This document shows, one piece after another, positions 45,935-55,591 of a stretch of 64,000 nucleotides of DNA; the first letter of the stretch is position 1, and each line of letters starts with the position of its first letter. A program made the position numbers and the translations under genes. Source of the DNA: Acinetobacter terrae (GTDB lineage Bacteria; Pseudomonadota; Gammaproteobacteria; Pseudomonadales; Moraxellaceae); NCBI RefSeq assembly GCF_013004375.1, contig NZ_JABERI010000040.1, positions 1 to 64,000 on the forward strand. The letters run 5' to 3'. The notes below the pieces were generated by a model. That model worked only from the letters and a program-made list of their open reading frames with translations. It did not search any database and was not told the origin of the DNA.

Positions 45935-46007
45935 CATGATCTCCTTTTGAATATTAAATAAAAGACCGACCACATTGATGTGATCGGTCTGCTACAAAAC
46001 TTATAGG

Positions 46008-47708
46008 CTATTTAGGGTCATCTTTAGGATGAATATCAACATCTTGTTCAGGTTCACCTGTTGAACCATACGGGTTATTTAAAGGCTTATGTTCGGGATC
46101 GACCTGTAGACCATTATCAGATGGAGTAAGACGCACATCATTGGTTGATGTTGAACTCTCTACTATTGTCGATGGAGGTGGTGCGCTTGAAGATGTTTTA
46201 GGGACATCCGGTTGATAATCTGGATTAGGATGTTTTGCTTTCTCTTTGGCTTTATTAATCAAGTCAGTCAATACGCGCTCAGCAGGCTGACGACCGCCTA
46301 AACCAAAGGCCAAAGCAAATGCCACTGCCACAGCACCCAGTGTTAAACCAAAGGCAAGATTCACGATAGAATCGGCAATACCCATTGCACGTAAACCCAT
46401 GGCAATCACTAAGCCCATAATCAGGATACGCACCAAGTTTGCTAACCATCGTGAACTGTTATATTCACCACGTCCAATGACTTTCGCGACCAAATTTGCG
46501 AGCCAGAAGCCGATCATCAAAATAACAGCGCCCAGTAAAATATTGGCACCGAACTGGATAAACATCGAAATAAGCGCACTAACCTGTTCAAAACCAAGTC
46601 GGTTTGCTGCCTCAGAAACTGCAAATAACATGGTAAAGAAAACAATCATGTAACCCACAATGCAAGACACTTTAGTGGTGCCTAAAAAGCGTTGTGCATC
46701 CATTTTGGCAGGTAATTCATCAACACCTGTTCCAGCCAATACGTCAACCACCAAATTGGCCACGAAACGTGAAACCACATAAGCCAAAATTAGAATCAGA
46801 CCAGCCGCAATAATATGCGGGATGGCATTCATAATCTCATACAACATCGCAGTCGCGGGTTGTGAAATGGCTTGAATACCTAAGGCTTCAAATGCAATGA
46901 TGAGGGAAGTAATAATAATGATGGCGAAGACAAATGAACCCAGAACTTTTGGCAAATTAGAATTTTTTAAGAAACCAATTTTTTGTGCCTCATGCTGCAA
47001 ATTCAGACTGCCAACCAAACCTTCTACAATACCGCGTACAATTTTTGCCAAGATATAACCGACAAAAACAATAACAGCAGCAATAAAAATATTGGGTAAG
47101 AATGAAACGACTTCATTCAGCATATTCTGTATCGGGAATAACAGCCCGTTGAGACCTAAAATAGACAATACAATCGGTAGGAATAACAATAAAATAAGCC
47201 AATAGACAATATCGCTAATATTTTGACTGATTGGACTAACACCAACATCCGCACTCAATTTTTCATCTAGCTTAGTACGGTCAAGCAGTTTTTGCATCCC
47301 TACTTTAACCAGATTAGCCACAATCCAGCCAATAAAACCAACTGCAACTGCAGCTAAAAGTTGTGGAATAAACAATAGGAATTGCTGAATCATATTGCTA
47401 AATGGGCCACTCACACTGGTGAGATTAAGCACATTTAATGCACCTATGACCGCAATAATCATCACGATCCAAAATACGACACGCGATACGATACTTTCAA
47501 TATTTGAGCGATGTCCAGTTGCACTTGAAAGTCTTTGATTTGTTCCTATTTTTTCTAAAACTTTTTTAACTCCTGCTGCAATAATAAGAGCAAGAATCCA
47601 ACCAATCAATAAAATAGCAACAGCGGCTAGAATGGGATGGAATTGATTCCAGTAATACATGGCATCAAATTCTCCCCCTCTAGGGCCTCCAGAAAAATAT
47701 TCATTCAT
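46008..47708 (-). CDS. CmpX-like mechanosensitive-channel family protein
   Basis: A 566-residue multi-pass membrane protein with about ten helices. It has several copies of the conserved TM-helix motif of this family (VAVGFIGWIVANLVKVGMQK, IVFVGYILAKIVRGIVEG, ILMIGFWLANLVAKVIGRG) and ends the membrane part with ALAFGLGGRQPAERVLTDLI, the pore-lining MscS-like segment. A Pro/Ser-rich charged tail of about 70 residues follows, likely cytoplasmic. Pseudomonas CmpX is the nearest type I know. It may respond to membrane tension. Confidence 0.85.
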   Translation of the reverse strand: MNEYFSGGPRGGEFDAMYYWNQFHPILAAVAILLIGWILALIIAAGVKKVLEKIGTNQRLSSATGHRSNIESIVSRVVFWIVMIIAVIGALNVLNLTSVSGPFSNMIQQFLLFIPQLLAAVAVGFIGWIVANLVKVGMQKLLDRTKLDEKLSADVGVSPISQNISDIVYWLILLLFLPIVLSILGLNGLLFPIQNMLNEVVSFLPNIFIAAVIVFVGYILAKIVRGIVEGLVGSLNLQHEAQKIGFLKNSNLPKVLGSFVFAIIIITSLIIAFEALGIQAISQPATAMLYEIMNAIPHIIAAGLILILAYVVSRFVANLVVDVLAGTGVDELPAKMDAQRFLGTTKVSCIVGYMIVFFTMLFAVSEAANRLGFEQVSALISMFIQFGANILLGAVILMIGFWLANLVAKVIGRGEYNSSRWLANLVRILIMGLVIAMGLRAMGIADSIVNLAFGLTLGAVAVAFALAFGLGGRQPAERVLTDLINKAKEKAKHPNPDYQPDVPKTSSSAPPPSTIVESSTSTNDVRLTPSDNGLQVDPEHKPLNNPYGSTGEPEQDVDIHPKDDPK

Positions 47709-47908
47709 GTTGTATTTCCTCTTGTTATTACTTATTGAAGTCTTACGGCGATGAATCGCTTTATTATCTTGACTAAGTTATCTTGACTAAGCCTATTGAG
47801 CGTGAGCCGAACCAAAAATCATCAGGTTAAAAACACATTAGAATTTGCTTATTTTTTATTCAATACAAACCATCACAAATACAACAAAAGCGCACATTAG
47901 ATTGCACA

Positions 47909-47938
47909 AAAGCCCTAGTCTTTTCAGACTAGAGCTTT
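47909..47938. terminator. Hairpin downstream of the 92-residue protein gene
   Basis: AAAGC-CTAG-TCT (47909-47921) pairs with AGA-CTAG-GCTTT (47926-47938) with one mismatch. Confidence 0.6.
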
Positions 47939-47964
47939 AATAAAAAGAGAGTTTAAGTTTCAAG

Positions 47965-48243
47965 TTAATAGTCTTTTGCAGTGGCCGTATCTTTATCGGT
48001 AGCAACTGCTTCATCACCCGGTGTACCGGTTGTCGTATTATTCGGTGTCGCTGTTTGGGCTGAAGGATTAGGATGTCCAGGAGGGGCATCTTTAGGATCT
48101 GGTTTGGGATCCGCAAACATGTAAGCGAGTAATGCAATAAAGAAAACACCCACAAGAATTAAAATATAAACAGGCAAACGTTTCTTCTGCGATTTTTCTT
48201 CTGGAGTGATTACATGAGGCGGTTTATTGAAATCATGTGTCAT
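47965..48243 (-). CDS. Single-pass membrane protein with Pro/Thr-rich tail, 92 aa
   Basis: A 92-residue protein: basic N-terminus (TPEEKSQKKRLP), one membrane helix (VYILILVGVFFIALLAYMF, about 25-43), then a periplasmic tail of low complexity rich in Pro, Thr and Asp (DPKPDPKDAPPGHPNPSAQ). A GAGGGG ribosome site precedes the ATG. Function is unknown. Confidence 0.7.
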   Translation of the reverse strand: MTHDFNKPPHVITPEEKSQKKRLPVYILILVGVFFIALLAYMFADPKPDPKDAPPGHPNPSAQTATPNNTTTGTPGDEAVATDKDTATAKDY

Positions 48244-48365
48244 ATTCCTATCCCCTCTTTTTTGTCATGTCCGTATTTTTATATTAGCAATACTTGTTGC
48301 TCTGTTATGTGTAGAAGCATAGTGACATGGTGAATACATGTAAATTTCACTTAAGCAGCTTAAGT

Positions 48366-49184
48366 TTAAAAAATACGTTTGGGATTGGTTGGAGCGACTG
48401 ACTCCACAACCATCTCATGTTCATCTTTCAGTTTGACACCAGAAAGTTGCAACTGTCGTGATTTTTTCATCAGTGCCATTAAACGCTGAATGGCAATTAA
48501 TTCCGATAATCCAGCAGGACGAACATTGGAAATACAATTACGCATGGCATCATGGCAGCCTTTATAGGCATTCCAAGTATAGTAAATTCCCATACTGTCG
48601 GGGGAACTCAGACCTGGGCGTTCACCGATCAGCATCACCAACATTTTGGCGTTTAGAATCTGCGCGACTTCATCACCCAATGCCACACGACTTCCCGTTG
48701 CAATGACCAGAGGTGCGATAGACCAACCTTCATTGATGCAAGACTGGTGTAATTCTGCAATAAAATGTGGCGCATTATCTTCAATGGCACGTGCAGATAA
48801 ACCATCACCCGTCACAATCACCACATCATATTCTGCTTGATGTTGCTGTTGATATTGTTTTAATAATTGTCTGGATGCTTCCGACAGTTCCCGACCTAAA
48901 TCTGGGCGTTTTAAATAAAGGTCTTTATCTTCTGCACAACTGGAAATATGCAAAATATCGCTGTTCGGTTTCGCCAACTTTTCCACTAATGCCTGAACAT
49001 CAAGAACTTTTAAAACTGCATCTTTGGCCTGCGCATGTTCCAGTTGAAATTCCAATGAAGGCTTGGTCGGTTGACTGCCACCAACGCGTCCCAAGGCAAT
49101 TCGGGCATCGGTAAACTGTTTCAGTTGTTCCCAGGCATTTTGCGTAAGTTCGGGTTGAAATTGAATATCGTATTGAACTTTCAT
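48366..49184 (-). CDS. eutC: Ethanolamine ammonia-lyase small subunit
   Basis: A 272-residue EutC protein. Seen are TDARIALGRVGGSQPTKPSL near the N-terminus, DVVIVTGDGLSARAIEDNAP, LIGERPGLSSPDSMGIYYTW and a C-terminal ...SNVRPAGLSE, all typical. With EutB it forms the adenosylcobalamin-dependent enzyme that splits ethanolamine to acetaldehyde and ammonia. It is the third gene of eat-eutB-eutC. No carboxysome genes are present, so this is the short, non-compartment form of the pathway. Confidence 0.95.
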   Translation of the reverse strand: MKVQYDIQFQPELTQNAWEQLKQFTDARIALGRVGGSQPTKPSLEFQLEHAQAKDAVLKVLDVQALVEKLAKPNSDILHISSCAEDKDLYLKRPDLGRELSEASRQLLKQYQQQHQAEYDVVIVTGDGLSARAIEDNAPHFIAELHQSCINEGWSIAPLVIATGSRVALGDEVAQILNAKMLVMLIGERPGLSSPDSMGIYYTWNAYKGCHDAMRNCISNVRPAGLSELIAIQRLMALMKKSRQLQLSGVKLKDEHEMVVESVAPTNPKRIF

Positions 49185-49199
49185 TCTTAAACCCTCAAC

Positions 49200-50585
49200 T
49201 CATGACAGGATTAAACGGGAAAACTTTTCTGGAAGTTGGCTTGGCCATTGCAGTTGTGAGGACTGCTGTTTTAAAATTCCCTGTTGTTCAAGCCAAGCTG
49301 AAAACTCAGGGGCAGGTTGCAAACCTAATAACTGGCGAATGTATAAAGCATCATGAAAAGAGGTGGTTTGATAATTCAGCATCACATCATCTGAACCAGG
49401 AATACCCATAATAAAATTAATGCCGGCATTGGCCAGCAAAGTTAACAGCACATCCATATCATCCTGATCGGCATCGGCATGGTTGGTATAGCAAATATCA
49501 CAGCCCATCGGCAGACCCAGTAATTTCCCACAGAAGTGATCTTCCAGTCCAGCACGGATAATCTGTTTGCCGTTATATAAGTATTCAGGTCCGATAAAAC
49601 CGACCACGGTATTAACCAAAAAAGGATGATACTTTCGAGCCACGGCATAGGCACGGGCTTCCATCGTTTGTTGATCCACCCCGTGATGGGCATTACTGGA
49701 TAAGGCACTGCCCTGTCCGGTTTCAAAGTACATCACGTTTTGTCCAAGCGTGCCGCGCTTTAAACTTAAAGCAGCTTCATAGCCCTCCTGCAACATGGCT
49801 AAATCAATCCCGAAAGCGCTATTAGCGGCTTGTGAACCAGCTATTGACTGAAACATTAAATCGACCGGAATGTTTTTATTGGCCAGTTCTATGCCCGAAC
49901 TCACATGGGTCAAGACACAAGACTGGGTCGGAATTTCATATTCATGAATAATATGATCCAGCAGTTTCAGCAGTTCTGATAAATTTTGAAGATTATCGGT
50001 AGCAGGATTAATGCCAATTACGGCATCACCATTGCCGTACATCAAGCCGTCTAGAATACTGGCCGAAATACCGAGTAAATCATCGGTAGGATGATTCGGT
50101 TGTAATCGGGTTGATAATCGCCCTTCTAGACCAATAGTGTTACGAAATTGCGTAATCACCCTGCATTTTTTGGCGACCAGAATTAAATCCTGATTGCGCA
50201 TAATTTTGCTGACTGCAGCCACCATTTCAGGTGTCAGACCAGATTGTAAATTTTGCAATTTTTCTGTGGTTGCATCCTCACTCAACAGCCAGTTGCGAAA
50301 GTCTCCCACAGTAAAATGGGCAATTGGATAAAAAGCCAAGGCATTATGTTCATCTATAATTAAACGAGTCACTTCATCCTGCTCATAATCAATCAGCGTT
50401 TCATTTAGAAACTGCTTGAGCGGTACGTCTGCCAGACACATCTGCGCTGCGACCCGTTCTGTTGCATCGTGTGCTGCAATTCCTGCCAACTGATCTCCTG
50501 ACCGTTCAGGCGTAGCTTTTGCCATCAATGTTTTTAAATCCACAAAAACATAATGATGATGGGCAACATTGATTTGATACAACAT
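49200..50585 (-). CDS. eutB: Ethanolamine ammonia-lyase large subunit
   Basis: A 461-residue TIM-barrel subunit that holds the cobalamin and active site. Family stretches include LKTLMAKATPERSGDQLAGI, KKCRVITQFRNTIGLEGRLSTRLQPNHPTDD split over two strands, FETGQGSALSSNAHHGVDQQ, and CYTNHADADQDDMD. Length matches other EutB. It lies 15 bases before eutC and 27 after the permease gene, one operon. Confidence 0.95.
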   Translation of the reverse strand: MLYQINVAHHHYVFVDLKTLMAKATPERSGDQLAGIAAHDATERVAAQMCLADVPLKQFLNETLIDYEQDEVTRLIIDEHNALAFYPIAHFTVGDFRNWLLSEDATTEKLQNLQSGLTPEMVAAVSKIMRNQDLILVAKKCRVITQFRNTIGLEGRLSTRLQPNHPTDDLLGISASILDGLMYGNGDAVIGINPATDNLQNLSELLKLLDHIIHEYEIPTQSCVLTHVSSGIELANKNIPVDLMFQSIAGSQAANSAFGIDLAMLQEGYEAALSLKRGTLGQNVMYFETGQGSALSSNAHHGVDQQTMEARAYAVARKYHPFLVNTVVGFIGPEYLYNGKQIIRAGLEDHFCGKLLGLPMGCDICYTNHADADQDDMDVLLTLLANAGINFIMGIPGSDDVMLNYQTTSFHDALYIRQLLGLQPAPEFSAWLEQQGILKQQSSQLQWPSQLPEKFSRLILS

Positions 50586-50612
50586 GATGCATTGCTCCTG
50601 ATTCTATAATTA

Positions 50613-52055
50613 TTATTTCAGTTCCTGTTCCGCTGCCTGAATATTGGCAAACTCTTCTTCTGGCGTTCCGGCAACCAATTGATTTCGGCTATATAAGAAG
50701 AAATAAGCAATAAAGGCTGCATAAATTGCTGCCGCCATCAGCCACACTTTTGGGTCAACCACAAAGCCTGCCACAACCGCAATGGCGGCAAGAACCAAAG
50801 CAATCGATGCGGTGATGATTCCGCCTGGTGCTTTATACGGACGTGGCATATCCGGTTTTGAAATTTTTAGTTTGATGTATGCCATCATCATCAGCACATA
50901 AGAAATGGTTGCACCAAAAACAGCCATCAAAATAAGCAGATCACCTTCTCCGGTTAAAGACAGCATAAAACCAATCATACCCGGAATGATAATCGCCCAA
51001 TGCGGAGCATGGTTGTTATTTGTTAAAGAGAGTTTTTTCGGTAAATAGCCTGCGCGTGACAGCGCAAAGACTTGACGAGAGTAGGCATAAATAATCGAGA
51101 AGAAACTCGCAATTAACCCTGCCAAACCGACAAAGTTCACAAAGCCTGCAAGCCATGTATTTTCGCCATATACTGCTTTTAAAGCATCAACCAGTGGTGC
51201 ACCTGAATTTTTTAAAGTATCTGCACCCGCTGCACCAGTCCCTAAAACCAAAATGCTTAATGCAAAAATGGCTAGGATGACCATGGAACCGATTAAGCCA
51301 CGCGGTAAGGATTTATGTGGTTCTTTGGCTTCTTCAGCGGCTAAAGGTACACCTTCTACTGCAAGGAAAAACCAGATTGCATACGGTACTGCTGCCCAAA
51401 TTCCTAGATATCCCAAAGGCAACAATGAGCTGGAACCGACTGCCTCAGTATTTACTGCAATGTTAAACAAGTTTTCACTATTGAAATACGGCGCCATGGC
51501 GAAAATAAACACCAATAAGGCGACAGCGGCAACGGCGGTAATCATAAAAATGATTTTTAAGGCTTCACCTGCACCTTTTAGATGCATTCCCATAAACAGC
51601 AAATAACAAATGAGATAAATAACCCATCCACCAATGCCAAATAGCGACTCGCAATAAGCGCCAATGAAACAGGCAATCGCTGCAGGGGCAATCGCATATT
51701 CAATAAGAATCGCAGTTCCTGTGAGATAGCCACCTAAAGGCCCAAATGCAGTTCGGGCAAAACTATAACCGCCGCCAGCTGTGGGCAACATAGTCGACAT
51801 TTCCGACATCGCCAAACACATACACAGGTACATAATAGCCACGATCACGGTGGCAATGAACATGCCGCCCCATCCGCCCTGAGCTAGACCGAAGTTCCAG
51901 CCAGCAAAGTCACCCGAAATCACATACGCTACACCCAGACCGACCAACAACAACCAGCCGACTGCACCTTTTTTTAATTGTCTTTGGGCAAAGTATTCTT
52001 CTGCTGTATTTCCCGCTATTGGGGCATTCTCGATGACATCTTTAACATCTGACAT
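50613..52055 (-). CDS. eat: Ethanolamine permease
   Basis: A 480-residue APC-superfamily transporter with 12 predicted helices: VAYVISGDFAGWNFGLAQGG (the start of ethanolamine permeases), EMSTMLPTAGGGYSFARTAF, VEGVPLAAEEAKEP and YSRQVFALSRAGYLPKKLS. It brings ethanolamine into the cell for EutBC. The ATG at 52055 has AGAGG five bases upstream; the GTG at 52061 is too close to that site. It is first in the operon. Confidence 0.93.
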   Translation of the reverse strand: MSDVKDVIENAPIAGNTAEEYFAQRQLKKGAVGWLLLVGLGVAYVISGDFAGWNFGLAQGGWGGMFIATVIVAIMYLCMCLAMSEMSTMLPTAGGGYSFARTAFGPLGGYLTGTAILIEYAIAPAAIACFIGAYCESLFGIGGWVIYLICYLLFMGMHLKGAGEALKIIFMITAVAAVALLVFIFAMAPYFNSENLFNIAVNTEAVGSSSLLPLGYLGIWAAVPYAIWFFLAVEGVPLAAEEAKEPHKSLPRGLIGSMVILAIFALSILVLGTGAAGADTLKNSGAPLVDALKAVYGENTWLAGFVNFVGLAGLIASFFSIIYAYSRQVFALSRAGYLPKKLSLTNNNHAPHWAIIIPGMIGFMLSLTGEGDLLILMAVFGATISYVLMMMAYIKLKISKPDMPRPYKAPGGIITASIALVLAAIAVVAGFVVDPKVWLMAAAIYAAFIAYFFLYSRNQLVAGTPEEEFANIQAAEQELK

Positions 52056-52271
52056 ACGCACCTCTTATTTTATCTAATCAATAAGAGCGTTATGCATAAG
52101 CCATACCAATTTTAAAATTTGGTAAAAAAGCGGATGAACCAACTATAATATGGAAATAAATAAAGGGGATTTTTATCTTTGATCTGGAATGAAGATGAAT
52201 CTGGCTTTAGGTGCTGAAAAAGCTAAAATGAGCTATAATTATGCACCTTGTTTTTCATGCTGCTTAACTTT

Positions 52272-52694
52272 ATGGCGTATCGACAGCAATCTGTAACGCT
52301 TGATCTGGACACTGATGTCACTCATCAATGTAGCTTGCATTACACTCGTGATGAACATCTCATTGGGATTATTGAATTTAATAAACCCAGTTACGTGCTT
52401 AAATGGGGTGATCTAGAATATTTTCGTCGTCGTACAGAAGAGCTTTCAGTGATGCCTTTCCCTGAATGCATTAACGCGATGGTGATCGATATTCGTAATA
52501 TCGCACCTTTTTTAGACAATGAAGTGCCGATCATTCCTTGGCGTTTATTGGAAGAAGAATGCCCAATTCGTTTGGTGGTTCCACAAGATCGTCTTGAACA
52601 TTATTCAGGTCTGTTTGAACCGACTTGGCTGACTTCGGACGTTGAAACTGCGATCCAAGAAATTCGTGAATATATCGATATGTTTGTACATTAA
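52272..52694 (+). CDS. Conserved hypothetical protein, 140 aa
   Basis: A 140-residue soluble protein (MAYRQQSVTLDLDTDVTHQC, then LEYFRRRTEELSVMPFPECI and IAPFLDNEVPIIPWRLLEEE). Alternating strands and helices suggest a small alpha/beta fold of STAS-like type, but there is no diagnostic motif. It is flanked by housekeeping genes and followed by a terminator at 52721. Function is unknown. Confidence 0.7.
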   Translation: MAYRQQSVTLDLDTDVTHQCSLHYTRDEHLIGIIEFNKPSYVLKWGDLEYFRRRTEELSVMPFPECINAMVIDIRNIAPFLDNEVPIIPWRLLEEECPIRLVVPQDRLEHYSGLFEPTWLTSDVETAIQEIREYIDMFVH

Positions 52695-52720
52695 TGATAA
52701 TTATTAGATTTACTTTATAT

Positions 52721-52740
52721 ATCCCTCTTTAATGAGGGAT
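52721..52740 (+). terminator. Terminator after the 140-residue protein
   Basis: ATCCCTC (52721-52727) pairs with GAGGGAT (52734-52740), followed by seven T. Confidence 0.82.
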
Positions 52741-52920
52741 TTTTTTATGGCTTCATTTAATGAAATTCCCTCGCCTTTTAGGAGATGAGGAATATATTCC
52801 GCAAGGAAGATGTCTATTAAATCTATATCCCCTTACGCAAAAGTATTGCTCACCTTTAAAAAGAAGAAAGAAAAATAATCTCTTTTCTGAGCTGTACTCC
52901 TAAGTACCCCTCATCCCAAC

Positions 52921-52939
52921 CCTCTCCCTCAGGGAGAGG
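52921..52939. repeat. Interspersed CCTCTCCCT palindrome
   Basis: CCTCTCCCT (52921-52929) and AGGGAGAGG (52931-52939) form a tight palindrome in a CCCTCATCCCAACC context. This is a short intergenic repeat type seen widely in bacterial genomes. It may also end the fpr transcript. Confidence 0.6.
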
Positions 52940-52958
52940 GAGTAAAATCATTTACCTT

Positions 52959-53720
52959 CTACCAATAATTTTCGACTGCAATATTACCTTCACCACGACG
53001 ATTCATCTTTAAACCACGTGCCTTTAATGCTTCTTTAGTATCTTCTACCATTTGTGGGTTACCACAGAGCATGACGTGACTGGTTTCAACATTAAATTCC
53101 ACACCTGCCGCTTTTTCTAATTCACCATTTTCGATCAGTACAGGCAAGCGGTCATGTAATGCTGCGTTTGGATCACGGGTGATAATCGGGATAAATTTAA
53201 AGCCGCTATGCCCTTCACCAAAAGTTTCTGCAATTTCCTGAATACGCTCTACATAAGCCAATTCAGCTTCGGTTCGTACACTATAAACCAGATTAATCTT
53301 TTGATATTTAGACCATGTTTCGAAATCTTGCAGCATGGATAAAAATGGTGCCAAGCCTGTGCCCGTAGCGAGTAGCCACAAATCATTCGGTAACGGAAGC
53401 TGATAACGTGCCAGCGTTAAGAAACCATAGGGTATTTTTTCCAAGTACAATTCATCGCCGACTTGCAGATGTTGCAAATTCGAAGTGAAGGCACCCGCTG
53501 GAACCACAATTGAAAAGAATTCCAAGATTTCATCAAAAGGTGATGACACCACAGAATAAGCCCGAACCACCAGCTCATCTCCCACTTTTAAACCAATACG
53601 CGCGAATTGCCCTGCGGTAAATTTAAAATGCGCAGGTCGTGTCATGGTAAAACTGAATAAGGTATTGGTCCAACGGTGTACAGATAAGACTTTTTCTAAG
53701 CTAAATTTTTCAATTGACAT
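52959..53720 (-). CDS. fpr: Ferredoxin-NADP reductase
   Basis: A 253-residue FNR. The FAD site is RAYSVVSSPFDEILEFFSIV, the NADP site GTGLAPFLSMLQDF and VMLCGNPQMVEDTKEAL, and the end NRRGEGNIAVENYW closes the fold. It moves electrons between NADPH and ferredoxin or flavodoxin, often in oxidative stress. The ATG at 53720 (MSIEKF) is chosen over 53768. It diverges from a LysR gene, the fpr/finR arrangement of Pseudomonas. Confidence 0.94.
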   Translation of the reverse strand: MSIEKFSLEKVLSVHRWTNTLFSFTMTRPAHFKFTAGQFARIGLKVGDELVVRAYSVVSSPFDEILEFFSIVVPAGAFTSNLQHLQVGDELYLEKIPYGFLTLARYQLPLPNDLWLLATGTGLAPFLSMLQDFETWSKYQKINLVYSVRTEAELAYVERIQEIAETFGEGHSGFKFIPIITRDPNAALHDRLPVLIENGELEKAAGVEFNVETSHVMLCGNPQMVEDTKEALKARGLKMNRRGEGNIAVENYW

Positions 53721-53805
53721 GATTTCAACGTGGCATGAAAGACTGCGCTCATGGTAGCATGACAACATAATTTATTAATATTTTTTAAATGTTAAGGCTC
53801 TATTC

Positions 53806-54690
53806 ATGCGCATGACTTTACGCCAGTTGGCTGTTTTTGTAGCAGTCGCCCAAGAAGGCACAGTAACCAAAGCCAGTGATGCCGTAAAACTCACCCAAAG
53901 TGCTGCAAGTATGGCTTTAGCAGACTTAGAAGATGGCTTAGGCGCTCCGCTGTTTGACCGTTTGGGTAAACGCTTGCAATTAAATGATTTAGGTCGTTAT
54001 CTCTTGCCACAAGCTTTAGAGATTTTAGGTCGTTGTGATGCTTTTGAGCAAGCGGCAAAAGGCGAACTACAAAGTATCGACTTGCGCTTAGGGGCAACGC
54101 TGACCATTAGTGACTATCTGATTCCAGACCTGATGGCAGATTTCCTTCAAATTCAGCCACAAGCGCATTTACAACTTCAAGTCGGCAATACCCGCCAGAT
54201 GATTGAAGCCGTGAACCAGTTCCAACTGGATTTAGCACTGATTGAAGGTTCATGTCACCTACCACAGCTGCAATGTATCCATTGGCGTGATGATGAACTT
54301 GCGGTGTGCTGTTCACCAAATCATCCGCTGGCGCAAATTGAACGCGCATTAACCCCTGCTGATTTTGAAGCGGCAGGCGTAGAATGGATTTTACGTGAAG
54401 AAGGTTCAGGTACCCGTGAAGTCTTTGATAACGCGATTTTAAAAGACTTACCCGATGCCAATATCCGTTTAACCCTTGGTCATAATGAAGCAATTCTGAA
54501 AATTGTGGCAGGTGGTATCGGTATGTCATGTATTTCTAAACTGGCGATTGAACCTTTGCTTGAAAAAGGTCAGTTGGTCATTTTAGAGACACCGTTCTGG
54601 CAACTTACTCGTCCATTGTTCATGTTAGTACATCGTCAAAAGTATCAAGGTCCGGGTTTAAAAGCCTTCATGAAATTCTGCGAAGAATAA
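53806..54690 (+). CDS. LysR-family regulator, FinR-like
   Basis: A 294-residue LysR protein: N-terminal winged helix (LRQLAVFVAVAQEGTVTKAS, then SAASMALADLEDGLGAPLFD) and an effector domain from about 90. In Pseudomonas, FinR is encoded divergently from fpr and activates it under superoxide or sulfur stress. The same layout here, with 85 bases between start codons, supports this role. Direct binding is inferred. Confidence 0.87.
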   Translation: MRMTLRQLAVFVAVAQEGTVTKASDAVKLTQSAASMALADLEDGLGAPLFDRLGKRLQLNDLGRYLLPQALEILGRCDAFEQAAKGELQSIDLRLGATLTISDYLIPDLMADFLQIQPQAHLQLQVGNTRQMIEAVNQFQLDLALIEGSCHLPQLQCIHWRDDELAVCCSPNHPLAQIERALTPADFEAAGVEWILREEGSGTREVFDNAILKDLPDANIRLTLGHNEAILKIVAGGIGMSCISKLAIEPLLEKGQLVILETPFWQLTRPLFMLVHRQKYQGPGLKAFMKFCEE

Positions 54691-54701
54691 TTTAAAGTCA
54701 T

Positions 54702-54728
54702 AAAAAAGCGCCTAGATGGCGCTTTTTT
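54702..54728. terminator. Bidirectional terminator
   Basis: AAAAAAGCGCC (54702-54712) pairs with GGCGCTTTTTT (54718-54728) between two convergent genes. The same core recurs at 55514-55538. Confidence 0.87.
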
Positions 54729-54730
54729 TA

Positions 54731-55468
54731 TTAGCGTCCGAATTGGCGCTCGCAAGGTTGACCATCATTATTACCATCCATTTGAGTTCCCGGACAGTTT
54801 CTTAAAAAGAATACCGCTTCTTCATAAGAACGCATTTGTGAACAATGAGTACGTCCATCACACTTAAATTGTGAAGACTGCTGATGTTGCACACCATTTT
54901 GTTTATCAATACTGGCACTGACTTTTTCTGAACGTGGTTTATTAGTCGAATATGTTTGATCTTCCAGATTACGGTGCCCCTGTTCAGACAGTACCTCTAC
55001 CGGCAAATTCCCCAAAGCTTCTCGCTGCTGTTCCACAAATTGTGCCTGTTGTTCAATCAATTGTTGTGCTTTCAATTGTTGTGCCTGTCTATAATCTTGA
55101 TATTTGTTATAAACCAACACGGCTAGCACAGCGATAACGATTAGCCCAACAATCGTGAAAATACCACCTTTAGGGCTACGTTTATTAAAACGTGGCGAAG
55201 CATTGTGATTCGCATAAGAACGTTGTGGTAGATGTGCTTCTAAATCTGCTGTGTTCTGCTTTAAATCTAAACGAACAATCTGATCAGCTTTTAATTTGCC
55301 GTTATCTTCGACAATACGAAACTTTAACTTTTCCCCTATTTTAGGTTCGACACTTTTATTGGGAAAATCCTTGATATGAAAAAATAAATCTTTCGACTCC
55401 CCCTCAATTGCAATAAAGCCAAAGCCACGCTCTGTGATGTAGCTTTTAATTTTCCCCTCAATAAACAT
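54731..55468 (-). CDS. Cold-shock domain protein with TM helix and excalibur domain
   Basis: A 245-residue protein of three parts. A cold-shock domain (1-68) has the RNP-like ERGFGFIAIEGESKDLFFHI. A membrane helix lies near 105-122 (GIFTIVGLIVIAVLAVLVY). A C-terminal excalibur domain follows (about 200-243) with FKCDGRTHCSQM and the calcium-loop pattern DGNNDGQPCE. The middle is a Gln-rich coiled coil (QQLKAQQLIEQQAQFVEQQR). The nucleic-acid domain would lie in the cytoplasm and the metal-binding end outside. Function is unknown. Confidence 0.85.
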   Translation of the reverse strand: MFIEGKIKSYITERGFGFIAIEGESKDLFFHIKDFPNKSVEPKIGEKLKFRIVEDNGKLKADQIVRLDLKQNTADLEAHLPQRSYANHNASPRFNKRSPKGGIFTIVGLIVIAVLAVLVYNKYQDYRQAQQLKAQQLIEQQAQFVEQQREALGNLPVEVLSEQGHRNLEDQTYSTNKPRSEKVSASIDKQNGVQHQQSSQFKCDGRTHCSQMRSYEEAVFFLRNCPGTQMDGNNDGQPCERQFGR

Positions 55469-55513
55469 TTCAATCTCTTATTGTTTAAATCTTATGCCGA
55501 GGATTGTAATAAA

Positions 55514-55538
55514 AAAAGCGCCTAAATGGCGCTTTTTA
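55514..55538 (-). terminator. Terminator of the small cold-shock gene
   Basis: AAAAAGCGCC (55514-55523) pairs with GGCGCTTTTT (55529-55538), 50 bases after the stop of the upstream cold-shock gene. Confidence 0.82.
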
Positions 55539-55591
55539 ATGAGCATTTTAATCATCTAAATAAAACAATGAGATGACGCAAATTTATTCAA

